In this document: positions 22,482 to 33,908 of the stretch, one piece after another | Layout of the letters: every line of letters starts with the position of its first letter | Numbering within the stretch: the first letter of the stretch is position 1 | Origin: Theobroma cacao | Taxonomy: Eukaryota > Streptophyta > Magnoliopsida > Malvales > Malvaceae | Assembly (NCBI RefSeq): GCF_000208745.1 | Contig: NC_030855.1 | Location: 13,785,408 to 13,849,407 of the forward strand | Length of the DNA stretch: 64,000 bases | Direction of reading: 5' to 3' | The notes under the pieces: generated by a model | Told to the model about the DNA's origin: nothing | The model's database searches: none | The model's input: only the letters and a program-made list of their open reading frames with translations | Translations under genes and position numbers: made by a program

Positions 22482-25400
22482 AATGATTTTTTTAGATACT
22501 ATATCAAATAAATATTTGTAATATCATATGTTAAAAGTCCTCGACATCTTAATGTTAAAATTAGAGAATTTAGTTTAGAGGTTTTGAGTTTAAATTTTAA
22601 AATAAGTAAAGTATGATTTATGAAATTAAAAAAAAAATTATGGTATAATAAAAAATCATATATAAATAACTGTTACTGAATGTCGCCTATTTGTGACACG
22701 TGTAATAGCTCAACCAAAATGTTGGTGAAAATATGAATTTAAAGATAAATTTGTTGAATGAAGGCGAAACCATGACCCATTTGCGGAAGCAAATGACATG
22801 TCAAAATCTGAAGGTTGCTTCGGGCCCAACCCAAAACGCTTTTAATGATGAGAAATAATGACACAGAAAACCTGACGTGTCCCAACAAAATACCGTTTCC
22901 GTCCATGTAGTGGGCATCGTGGTCTCAAATCTCGAGGGTTTTTGTCATTTGCCAATTGGCACTGCCATCCCTTCCTTACCTTTTTTCAGCCACGTGGATG
23001 GACGACCATCGCTCCTTTTGGCTCCGTCCAATGCTTTTGAACCCTCCATTGTCAACTTGTGTATCCTTCCTGAAATGTACACCATTTCTGGCTTCTTGTT
23101 TTTGATTTCCTATTATAAGTCTTCTTTTATCATCATTGAATGCTGCGTGGTCAAATTTTAGGTATACCGTTTGGGATTTTTCAACCAGGGACGGAGCTAA
23201 ATCGGAAGATCAAAGATAAAAAAAATAAAAAATAAAAATTTTTAAAATTAATATGTTAAACTTAATTAATAATTTTTTTAAAATTGAATTCGGACAACTT
23301 GATGAATTAAGTATAAAAAAATTATTTGGACAAATTATATATATTTTTAAAAAATTTATTAATTATTTTTAATTTACTCATACTTTAATTAAACTTAAGA
23401 AAAATTAATACACTCAATATCTAATATTTTTATTTTATTTTTATTTAAATTTAAAATACTAAATATAAAACTATAATACACAAAGTATAAAAAGTTAAAT
23501 ATGATATATAGGATTTCACATAATAATTAAATAATAAATAATTAAATAGAAAATAAAAGATAAAAAAAACTTTACTTCCTTAAAATTTCACTTAATGATG
23601 ATGAGTGGTTTCATTTTTTTTTGTTTAAACTCTCAAACTTGTAAATCTTTTTTGAAGAATGAAATGTGTTTTAGTGTTATTTGTATTAATTATTAAAAGA
23701 AATTCTTTTGAGGAGATCATTTAAAATATAGATATAATAAATAAAAAAATTTAAAAAATATAAATAAAAATAGTTTTTAAAAAAATATATATATAATAAA
23801 TAAAAAAGTTATAAAAATTTGGGAGGCCATGAGATACATTACCCTCCGCCTCTATATTTGGTCAAGTTGTTGAAAGTTTTTAAAATATTATATCTGAAGT
23901 TTTGGAAAAAAAAATATTTTATAATTATAAAAAAATTCAATTTTTATGTGTTTACGATGATAAATGCATATAATACATTGAGTGAATTTCTCTTTTTGTT
24001 TTAATGAAATTTAAAAGCAAACAAAGTATTTTAATTTTTAAATTAAGAAATAAATATGTAATTTTTTTATTTGTATTTTTAAAAAATTTACGCTCTAAAT
24101 AACATTAATAAAGAATTACAGATTCTTAAATCTAAGATTTTTTATCATGAAAATGAAGTATCAAATGGAAGAAATCAATCCCACGTGGATGGAGTGAACT
24201 ATTTTAGTAATTAGAATATGTAATTAAAGATTTTATTAATAGTTAGTATATATTTCAGTTTTTACCAAATTTTGTGGAAAATAAATTAAATTTAATATTA
24301 TCAAATTGATTCAGTTTGTTCTCCAAAGTCAATCACACCCTTGAAAATAAATCTTTTTTATCTTTCATTTATCATGGAAGATATCTTTTACTTAACCTAT
24401 TTGGAATGTAAGCATTTGCCATTTAAGCTTTAATACAGAGAGTAAGGGCTTGACATTTGAGAAACAACAAATAACAAAGGGGGACGTCACAGTCATTGCT
24501 GACCTTTAAGCAACCAATGTTTATAACTTTAAGACGACAGCGTCCGTGACCTGCAAGAGCTATATCCGCCGCTGCCAACGCCATATCCCCATCACCGTGC
24601 GCCTTAACGTGACCGTAGACGCTACGTCAGATGACTTTCCAAGGGAAAAGATCCTTTGCAATTTTGCACTTTTATTTCTCCTTTGACGGTTCATTCACGT
24701 GTTGCAATATTTTTACGCCATCAGACTCCTAATCAAACCCTTTTGCAATAATAGTCAAAAGACTCGAGACTTCATCTCTTTGATCCCCCCACCTTATTTG
24801 GAGATCAATCAAGACGACTAAAGCCAGCCACAATGACGAGGAGTACTGAACCATTTCAACCAACCCATGGATTGAAACCAGTTGTTTTGGACCCAAATTC
24901 TCACCGTCCTCTTGCAAGTTTGGAGTGGTAAACAAAAGTAGCTACAAAACCAAGAAAATTAAGTCTATTATAACCCAACAGAGGCTCTTCCCTTGGGATG
25001 CAAGTTGCTCAAGAAAACATGGTGCTCACCGCTGGAGAGAGCAAATTAAAGGTTATGAATTCCTTGGGACCTGAGGGCCTAGCCAAAAAAAATCATGGAC
25101 GGTTGTGCTTCGCCTTGGAACTTTGAGTGGGACACGAAGCCCTGGCTGGCCTGTGTAAAAATTGTCGCCATTTTATATTTGGTTTTGTCCCACACTTGAA
25201 AACATGGCACCAAGAGGGCGGTAGGTGACCACGTTGGTTGCAGACGTGCCCAATATCTACTCTGCCACCAAATCAATTTCTCTGTTTAAAAATATTTGCA
25301 TCAACCCGTGAGTCATTTTCCTGCAGCGTCTGATGTATTTTGATGAATTTCCATCTCTTCAAAGACAATAAACAAACCCATTTGCACTGGACCAAGAAAT

Positions 25401-27799
25401 CAACTATAGATTGGGGTATTAACTATAGATTACATGCTTCCATTTGCATCCTGTGAACCTTTGGTTTTTTTTTTTTTCCATTTTTTCTTTGTTTTTTTAG
25501 TAAAAAAAATTGGGTTTTGTTATTTATTCCTAAAAGGAAGTATATAAGCTGCAAGCCACTTGTTTGGACCTGGAGAATTTTGGTCTAACGAATCATCGTG
25601 TTCATTTTGAACTATGAACCTTACAAGAAAGGCACGCCCATGTTTGATTTTCGGCAGAGACAGGTTTTTGATGAAGACTGCAAAGAATTATTCTCTGAAA
25701 AGGATGTTTGATCATACAATTAATAAACCCAAAAAACAAGTTGGTAGGCTGCTACCTCAAGAATGTTTAGGTGACAGCCAAGATTTATACTAAAATTATT
25801 TCACATATGGAGCCCTCACTCCTCTGAAATTCACGGTTATTATTTCGTAGTTTGGTTCCATCACTGATCTGACTTATATATCAATGTTGCACAGACATTG
25901 CCACCGGCCAGTTCAATTTCATTTGGCTTCTTTTATGTTCTGGAGACGGGATTGGAGTTTGTAACCTTGTATCAATGGTGGGTTAAGATCCACTACATAG
26001 TCTCCATTGCATGGTACTCGTTGGCTCCTAATCAAATTACAATACTCTGTCATAGCTGCAGATGTGATTTCCATGGTGGCTCATGGTTAGCAATATCCTT
26101 GAACAGTTTCATTTGGAGACAACTAAGACATGAATGAATCTTACCATTTTTGATAATAATCATTTAACTTGATTATTATACATTTTTAGAAACATTTAAA
26201 TTTTTTGAATTCAAGTATGGAAATATTAGCAAAATTAATAAATATATATATAAATAAAAAATCATATGTACATATATGAAAAGGATTACAACATTGGTTT
26301 GATTTTGTTAACATAGTTAGGTACCATATGATATAATATTAACGAAAATCGATACGAATTGATATGTTATATTTTATTTGATCAAATATTAAAAGTGAAT
26401 TATATGATATACTACTTATGAGTTTTATATTACTCAATTACTAAAAACTCATTATTTTTAAAATATGAAAAATTACTTTGAGTTTCAATTTTCAAGATTT
26501 GGACTTTAAAAAAATACTAAAAAAAATCATATAGATCTTTGACTCCAACCTCTTTCATGAAAAGTAGACTTTCTATTTAAAAATATATAGTATTAAGAAG
26601 AATATTGAGAATTTAAATTAAAAAACAATTATCTTTTCAGTTTGTACTATATATTCTTCATTTCATTTAATAAATATAATTTTTTTAAAATTGTTTTCTT
26701 TATTATATATATATATACACACTTATTCATAATTAATTTCAAAATTTTGACAATACTCAGTATTTTAAAATAAAATTTTAATAAACAATACGTATGTGGA
26801 ATTAACAATTATAAGGACCACTAATTTCTCTCTCTCTTTCTTGTTTTATTAGTATTTGCAATTATCTATTTTTTTTCATAAAACTAAATTTAGACAAAGT
26901 AAAGAAAAGTTGATAATCCACGTGATTTATATCCCTTAACTCGTGGGTCTAAACCTACTCTTTTTTTCCCCTTTAAATGGGGAATGGATGTCGTTTCAAA
27001 CCTAAAATTGTTGGCAAGATTTAGGTTTTAGCATTACTTTGGCATTGAGAATTTAGTATTGTGTAAGGACCTATAGAAAATCGAGAATTATCTTTTAAAA
27101 AAATATGAGAAAATAAATAAAAAATATACACAAACTTAATTTTTGGAATAAAGAAATAGATACAAATACATGGGAATAACTGAAAAAAAGAAAATTTATG
27201 ATAAAAAAATATAAAAGCATAATAAAAAATGTACCGCTTGGCTTGGTAAAGATGGAGTAGTTTACCTTAGAACGCCATAACTTTATCTTTAGGGTGTGCC
27301 TTCGACTGGTCCACCCGAGAATAAAGTGGCAAATATCTCCAAACTCCAAATGTGGAAAAAGCCCCAAACAGATATTTTTATTCAAAATGGTGTGCAAGTT
27401 GCACGTTGGACGCTGGGGGTTGGGTGAGATTGTAACTGTACACACTTTGGGATACTTTTCCCTTCCCTTGTGACTGTCACTGTACCCATCCCTTGTTACT
27501 TCCTTCACTTTCCCCGCTTTTCAGTTTCTTTTTTTTTTTTTTTGTTTTAATTTTTTTTAAATGTGTTCACAGTTTCTCATGATTCAGTGAATTACCCTCC
27601 ATCTGTTCCCCTCTGATCTGCAAAATTTTGTCTTCTTATTTAACCGCTCTGCCCCCTCCTCTGACCTCTTCTTAGTGACCCTTCTAAGAGAAATCTCTCT
27701 CTTTGTAGACTTCACAAAGGGTCCTAATTCTTTACCTTTGATTAAAAGAGTTTTTATTTTTTTGTTTTTTCCCTTAGGGTTTGGTTTATGTTCATTCCA
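22482..27799. other. Long intergenic stretch before the NTT gene, no recognised gene
   Basis: This region was read on both strands. A less AT-rich island at about 22860-23160 carries a 94-aa plus frame without a known domain. 23190-24130 is very AT-rich and bounded by 'agggacggagctaaat' and 'taccctccgcctctat' phrases that look like a degraded dispersed repeat. 24480-25900 is moderate in GC with only short frames (65-68 aa, minus) that I cannot assign. 26150-27100 is AT-rich. Pyrimidine-rich sequence from about 27590 onward is likely the NTT promoter region. Confidence 0.4.
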
Positions 27800-27807
27800 T
27801 ATATAAA
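27800..27807 (+). promoter_or_regulatory. TATA box of the NTT gene
   Basis: TATATAAA lies about 200 bp before the start codon, with pyrimidine-rich DNA (CTCTCTCTTTG) upstream and a CT-rich leader downstream. The spacing would give a 5' UTR of roughly 170 nt. Inferred from position and consensus only. Confidence 0.5.
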
Positions 27808-28001
27808 GGGTATTTTTTTAATACCCATATTCTTTCTTTGAGAAAACAATCTTCTCCAGACTCCAGCCTAGCCACCTTATCTCTCTATCTTCCTTCCGTT
27901 CTTTTATCTGTTTCTGTGTCTCTCTTATGTTCTAGACAGGAGTCAAAGCTTTTCTGGGGTTTTGAGTTCTCAGTTCTTTCAAGGACCCTTTTAAGAGAGA
28001 C

Positions 28002-31000
28002 ATGGAAGCTGTTTTACAAACCAGAGGGCTTCTTTCATTGCCACCAAACCCAACCAGAGCTAGAAGCCTTTTGAACCCCTCTCAAGGCTTAAAGCAGAGG
28101 CTTTTTGCTTCGAAACCCTTAGGCGGCTTATCTCTATCTTACAAAAAAGTTCCAAGCGTTGTAGCAAAACCAAATGGTTTGTTCGCAGAGGGGAAGAACT
28201 TTATCTGCAAGGCTGAGGCTGCTGCTGCAGCTGATGGGCAGCCTTTGTTTGGTGAAATTGGTGAAACGGAGAAACCGAAATTCTTGGGTATTGAGCTTGT
28301 GACCCTTAAGAAGATTATCCCACTCGGATTAATGTTCTTTTGTATCCTTTTTAATTACACAATCCTTAGGGATACAAAGGATGTCTTGGTTGTGACAGCT
28401 AAAGGAAGCAGTGCAGAAATTATACCATTTTTAAAGACATGGGTAAATTTACCTATGGCTGTTGGCTTCATGTTGTTATACACAAAGTTGGCTAATGTGT
28501 TGTCAAAGCAGGCTCTTTTCTACACTGTTATTGTTCCTTTTATAGCCTTTTTTGGTGCCTTTGGGTTTATGCTGTATCCGCTCAGCAATTACATCCACCC
28601 TCAAGCTCTATCTGATAAGCTTCTTGCAGTTCTTGGACCAAGATTTCTTGGTCCTCTTGCTATTATGAGGATTTGGAGCTTCTGTTTGTTCTATGTCATG
28701 GCTGAACTTTGGGGCAGTGTGGTGATTTCTGTTCTATTTTGGGGGTTGGCTAATCAGGTGATTTATATTATCTTATGGAATTGAATTTTGGACAATGATT
28801 TATCTGCATCATTGTTTAAGCACGTTTATGTATTTTGAATTTTGGATTCTGATGTCAGGAATTAGTATTTTTTTAAATAAAACTTTTAAGTCTGATATGC
28901 TGGGAATATTTCTATTTTATTTTTCTCAACAAGCAGATCTCATGTTAGAGATTCCTTGTCGTTTCTATCTCGTAAGCTGGATAATTTGAACTTGTTGAGG
29001 ATTATATAATCTCAGTCATCAAGTTCTCTAATTCTGTTGTTTTGTTTGTTTATGCTTTTGCCAATAAGTCTACATATGTAGGCATCACCTAGAGTTGAAA
29101 TTGTTATTTATAATTGCATGTCTTCTTCATGTAAAGGTAACCAGAACTGATAGTGTATGCTCACTTTCTTTATTTTAAAACTAGTTAGCATGTTCAATGA
29201 TATGTTTGTTTCAATGATTTTGCATCTGTTCGTTAATTCCGGTTGCTTTTCATTCGTAAATCAACACATGTTCTAAAAGTTGTTTTGGAAATCTCCTTTC
29301 TACTCTTCGCAATATAGAGCTAAAAGTTTTACATTTAATGAATGCAATTCTTGCTATGTAACTTTTGCTTACTACATTAAAGTGATCTTAATGTTTTGCT
29401 TACTGTACAATTGGGCATTGGCATATAGAAAAAATATATGGAGGATAGGCATGCTGATTTCATTTGGACAAACTTGTGGGATTGAAGTTCTTCTTCCTTT
29501 TTTTCCCTCTTCACATCCATGTACTTTCTTCATATCCTGCTGTGTTACTTACCTAGGAAATTGTTCCTTCTATATGATCTTTTAATGAAAAAAAAGTAAG
29601 GATTGAAACTTTGAAGGTTTTCCAAATGTAAATTTATTGTAACTATATTTCATAGATGAGTGGTTCCTGATGTAAACTTATTCTATCTTTTAATTGAAAA
29701 TTCTTCTTGCTGGACGATTCTTTTGTTCCCTATATTGGTAAACAAACCTTATAGGGAATTAAAAAAGAAAGTTCCGGAGATGCACGAGAAATAAGAAACT
29801 TGTTTCAGCTGAGATTTCGTAACCTGTATCATGGTTGAGTTGTAATTCTGTAGTTTAGATGATCTGCCTCCCAGCATCTCTGGGTCTGTGTATGAAGCAA
29901 AAGAGAAAGGGAAAACAAGAAGAAGATATTTCAATCTTACCTCTAATAATCCAAATTTTCATTGTCTTATTTGAATTTGCACCTTGTATTTGTTTATTTA
30001 TACAGAATCCAAGCAATTATGATTGTAGCATTTGCCTCACATGTTTATAGCTACCTATTACTTGTATTTCTATGCTTTGGATTAGTGCATTTTCTCCAGT
30101 TTTTCTGCATTAGTTGCATGTCTGAGGTCTTTGCCTGATTGAGAATTAAAGCTGTTTTTACCTACGGTAGCATTTCTTTTGTGCAGATAACTACTGTAGA
30201 TGAAGCAAAAAGATTCTATCCTCTGTTTGGACTTGGAGCCAATATTGCCCTCATTTTCTCTGGTCGAACTGTTAAGTACTTTTCCAATTTGAGGAAAAAT
30301 TTGGGTCCTGGAGTTGATGGTTGGGCCATCTCCTTAAAGGGAATGATGAGCATTGTGGTGCTGATGGGGCTTGCTATCTGTTTCCTTTACTGGTGGGTGA
30401 ATAAGTTTGTTCCTCTTCCCACACGTAGCAAGAAGAAGAAGGTAATTATTGGTTAACTGTTTTGCTTATCATATTTTGTTTTCTTACATTCTTAGGCTCC
30501 AGGATCTGTTTAATTTTGTTTTATAATTGGGAGAGGTGGGATTCGAACTCTGCTTATTAGGTAAGGGGATCATGCATCAACTAATGAGCCAAATACTCGG
30601 GTGCCAGGATCTGTTTATTTGGTTTCAAATATTCGTATTTTTTATTTTTACAAGAGATAGTAGAATCTTTCAAGTTTCTGAGGTATTACGAGTAAAACAG
30701 GAGAAAAAAACTTTTTCATTAAGTGTCTTGTGATTGCCATTAAATTTCTTATCATAATTTAGTCACTTTTGGTCGTTAAGCAGGTTGGTTGGTCCCATTC
30801 CCTTGCCATTCTAATTGTGATGGACCATAGTACCATTTACCCTTTTTTTCTTGACATGGTACATAAGTTCTTAATTTCGGGTCGAAAGGACTGCATGAAT
30901 AGCCCTTCTGTTATGCAGAGAAAAGTTTTGCTACTTATTCTAGAATTATACCTGCAACCATATCATTATGTATTGGTATATGCATGCAGTCTGAAATTGT

Positions 31001-32072
31001 GAGGTCAAAACATATATGAAATCATGTTTTCCTTATTGTCAATCCCTTTGCAGGAAAAGCCTAAAATGGGAACAATGGAGAGCTTGAAATTCTTGGTGTC
31101 TTCAAGATACATTAGGGATCTTGCCACTTTGGTGGTTGCATATGGTATTAGCATCAACCTTGTTGAAGTTACCTGGAAATCAAAGCTTAAAGCTCAGGTA
31201 AACTTATCTGGTTATTTTTTGCATTTTTTGATCTCCATGGGCTTATGAACTAATGATTCTCCTTCCATATTGCAGTTTCCAAGTCCGAATGAATACTCCT
31301 CCTTCATGGGTGACTTCTCAACTGCCACTGGAATAGCGACATTCACTATGATGCTACTAAGTCAATTTATATTTGACAAATATGGATGGGGAGTTGCAGC
31401 CAAAATTACACCCACTGTCCTGCTTCTGACCGGAGTTGGTTTCTTTTCCTTGATATTATTTGGTGATCCACTTGGACCGGGTCTTGCAAAGTTTGGCATG
31501 ACTCCTCTTCTTGCAGCTGTCTACGTGGGTGCCATGCAAAACATTTTCAGCAAGAGTGCAAAGTATAGTTTATTTGATCCTTGCAAAGAAATGGCCTATA
31601 TTCCCTTGGACGAGGACACCAAGGTTTGGAATCTTTACTCACAATTTGGACTTCAGAATTTTTTGTCTACCCTCTAATCATTTACTAATAACTTATTTGA
31701 TTCAATTTTTAGGTTAAAGGAAAGGCTGCCATTGATGTTGTCTGCAATCCACTTGGGAAGTCAGGTGGTGCGCTGATTCAGCAGTTTATGATCTTGACCT
31801 TTGGGTCACTTGCGAATTCAACCCCTTACCTTGGAGGGGTACTTCTGGTGATTGTTCTTGCATGGCTATCAGCAGCCAAGTCTTTGGACACCCAATTCAC
31901 AGCATTGCGTAAGGAAGAAGAACTTGAGAAGGAGATGGAAAGAGCAGCTGTTAAGATCCCAGTTGTGTCTGAAAGCGGAAATGGCTCTCTTGCAAGTGGT
32001 TCATCACTAAACCCAGCAGCAGGTGACTCGACAGGAAGTTCATCTGAAACATCAACTCCAAGCAATATTTAG
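28002..32072 (+). CDS. NTT1: Plastidic ATP/ADP translocase (NTT/AATP family)
   Basis: Five exons: 28002-28757, 30187-30441, 31054-31197, 31276-31623, 31713-32072. All introns are GT-AG in phase 0 and the product is 620 aa. Residues 1 to about 75 are Ser/Arg/Lys-rich with few acids, as in a chloroplast transit peptide. Residue 95 to about 560 forms the multi-spanning NTT carrier (usually modelled as 12 helices). The tail is hydrophilic and Ser/Gly-rich. The carrier sits in the inner plastid envelope and exchanges cytosolic ATP for stromal ADP plus phosphate. Lys145, Glu235, Glu375 and Lys517 align, with a constant offset of 10, to four charged residues that I recall as essential in Arabidopsis AATP1 (K155, E245, E385, K527). 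Intron 2 carries a SINE. The assignment to NTT1 rather than NTT2 is nominal; the species may have a different copy number. Intact. Confidence 0.95.
30513..30603 (-). mobile_element. tRNA-derived SINE in intron 2 of the NTT gene
   Basis: The 91-bp insertion is flanked by a perfect 14-bp target duplication, CCAGGATCTGTTTA, at 30499-30512 and 30604-30617. Read on the minus strand, it has a polymerase III A-box-like TGGCTCATTAGTTG (about 30578-30591) and a B box GTTCGAATCCC (30538-30548), and ends in an A-rich tail (ATTATAAAACAAAAT). It is shorter than most plant SINEs (120-250 bp), so it may be a minimal or internally deleted member. It lies antisense to the host gene and away from both splice sites. 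Confidence 0.85.
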
Positions 32073-33908
32073 AAAATAATTCTTCCATTTGTTGTGGAAC
32101 AGGAAGAATAAGCCGCTGATAAGAAGCAGTGACTATTGCTCTAGAATTTATTTTTATTTATAGAAAGAATAATAGCAAAAAGCGAATATGCTTCTTTTGA
32201 CTCTTTTCTTTTTTGAAGTCCACCTTTTCCTTAGATGTTGAGCTTAGTGTTTGTTCAGTTACTGTATTATGTAGGAATGCATTTGGATTCAAATTAAATG
32301 AAACCCCTTTTTGATCTAAAATTTTTGAAGTATTGCTTATTAAATTTGTTTATACGTGATACTTGTATAAAAACACTTCCGTTTCATATCTCGGATTGAT
32401 AGTTCTGTAAACTTGTATCTAACGTTTCATCAGAACAGCTGCTCTCCACAATTCTGGTGGAAGAAACCATCCTTAAGCTTCTTAAGGCCAAATTCTTAAT
32501 CCTCTGTCCTACTTTTGATTTCTGGTTACCTGAGGTTGAGGATCAGTCTGCAACTATTTAGGTTCAGGGTCAGTCAAGCGTCCGTGAACTATGCACATTT
32601 GATATTCCGGGCTAGGGATGAGGAAGGCTCCTGGCAGCCCAACTCGGAAAGCCTTCTTAACTTCAAATACGTGTCCTGTATTTTCTGGTTTCATGACCGT
32701 CTCTGAGAAAGGCTTATTGGTGTCAGCTGCTTCACAAACGCAGGACTTAGGGCCCAAGATTAGTTTGTTGGGCCTACGCAGTACTGCTGACGGAAGGCCG
32801 AGAGAAGTTAGGCTTATTGGCATGCTTTCCCTGCGACTGAGAGGGCCATTCCTGCCTAGAGTTGCAGTTTTCGACTTCTCGAGCATCACCAAGCAAAAAC
32901 TAACGGTTCACGTGTTCACTGTGCCATGCAAAAGTATACATAACCTTATCTTCGGCTCATGCATGTCTCATCATATATGTGTACGTTTCCGAGCAAAAAA
33001 GTTGTTTCGTTTTGGTTTTGGTCCTCCACCTTGGCTTCATATAGCCTGCTTAATCATTTTGACCAGGAAATATAATGACCCATCTGATATTCCAAGTAAA
33101 AAATGATTTGGAACTGTACCTTTCCTAACAATCATGGCCATCACGAATTTTAAGGATTAGTCATAAAAGTCCTTCAATTTTCCCGTTTGCTTTTGAAAAC
33201 AAAATCTCTTAATTCAGGACTACCGTTACTTTTTAATTAGTTCAACAAATTGTTCATTCACTCTGTGCTTTACAATGGGGTGATAGCTAGGTCGAACTAG
33301 GAAATGTTCTGTTTTTGTATAGACTTTGATGTCATGTAGAGCGTGTACCTCCAGCTGCATCCCAAAAACATCATGGAAGGCGAGAGAAATATCAGTTTCA
33401 GGTCACTTTCACTCGAGGGTGGTACTGTTATAATTAACTTTGTTCTTTTTAGCTGAACCAGGGAATAAGTTCATGAGGTGTCACTAGATGGAATAATCTA
33501 GCATTTAAAGAAACTTTGTCTTTCTTCTTTCTTAGTTCTCACAATGGAAAGAAGCTTGTCTTCACTCTCTGCCTCTCTTATCCATCTTCATCTTCACCTC
33601 TCGGCCTCCCAACGCCAGGAAAATTAAATCCTCAATCTCAAATCCCAATTTATCACTTTTTCTCATCAGCTAAATAATCTGTTATCCCCAAAAAAACCAA
33701 TGTTATCTTCTCAAACCAAACAAATATTTCAAGGGTGTTTTAGTCAGTTTCCCTTGCAAATCCTATTCTCGGCCATGTAGCTTAGGACCTATTACTCCCC
33801 ACGTTTGCTTTTATCTCATACAGGTAAATCTGACATGAAATTCTTCTCAAATTACAACACTGCATAACCTGCTTCCCCTCAATTTTTCTCTTCTGTTACT
33901 GTTACGCC
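32073..33908. other. Intergenic region between NTT and NPH3-family genes
   Basis: The first 200-300 bp are the NTT 3' UTR. A less AT-rich island at 32500-32900 is open on both strands: plus 32618-33106, 162 aa; minus 32554-32892, 112 aa. Neither translation has a domain I recognise. From about 33520 the pyrimidine-rich sequence is the probable leader of the NPH3-family gene and includes a 27-codon upstream reading frame at 33544-33627. Confidence 0.4.
33544..33627 (+). promoter_or_regulatory. Upstream open reading frame in the NPH3-family leader
   Basis: An ATG followed by 26 further codons, rich in Ser, Leu and His (starting MERSLSSLSASL), ends in TAA 281 bp before the main start codon. If this leader is transcribed, the frame could lower translation of the main protein. 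That the leader reaches this far upstream is inferred. Confidence 0.3.

Noticed and set aside
23190..23890. Candidate transposon bounded by 'gacggagc' and 'ctccgcct' phrases
   Set aside because: The ends do not form a convincing inverted pair, and no target duplication or coding content was found; left in the intergenic description.
26150..27100. Possible further inverted-repeat element copy
   Set aside because: AT-rich, but the diagnostic arm and central words of the family are not present in order.
30530..30610. Possible tRNA gene on the minus strand (A and B box motifs)
   Set aside because: It cannot form a full cloverleaf with an anticodon arm and acceptor pairing that I can see, and it is flanked by a 14-bp target duplication, so it was called a SINE.
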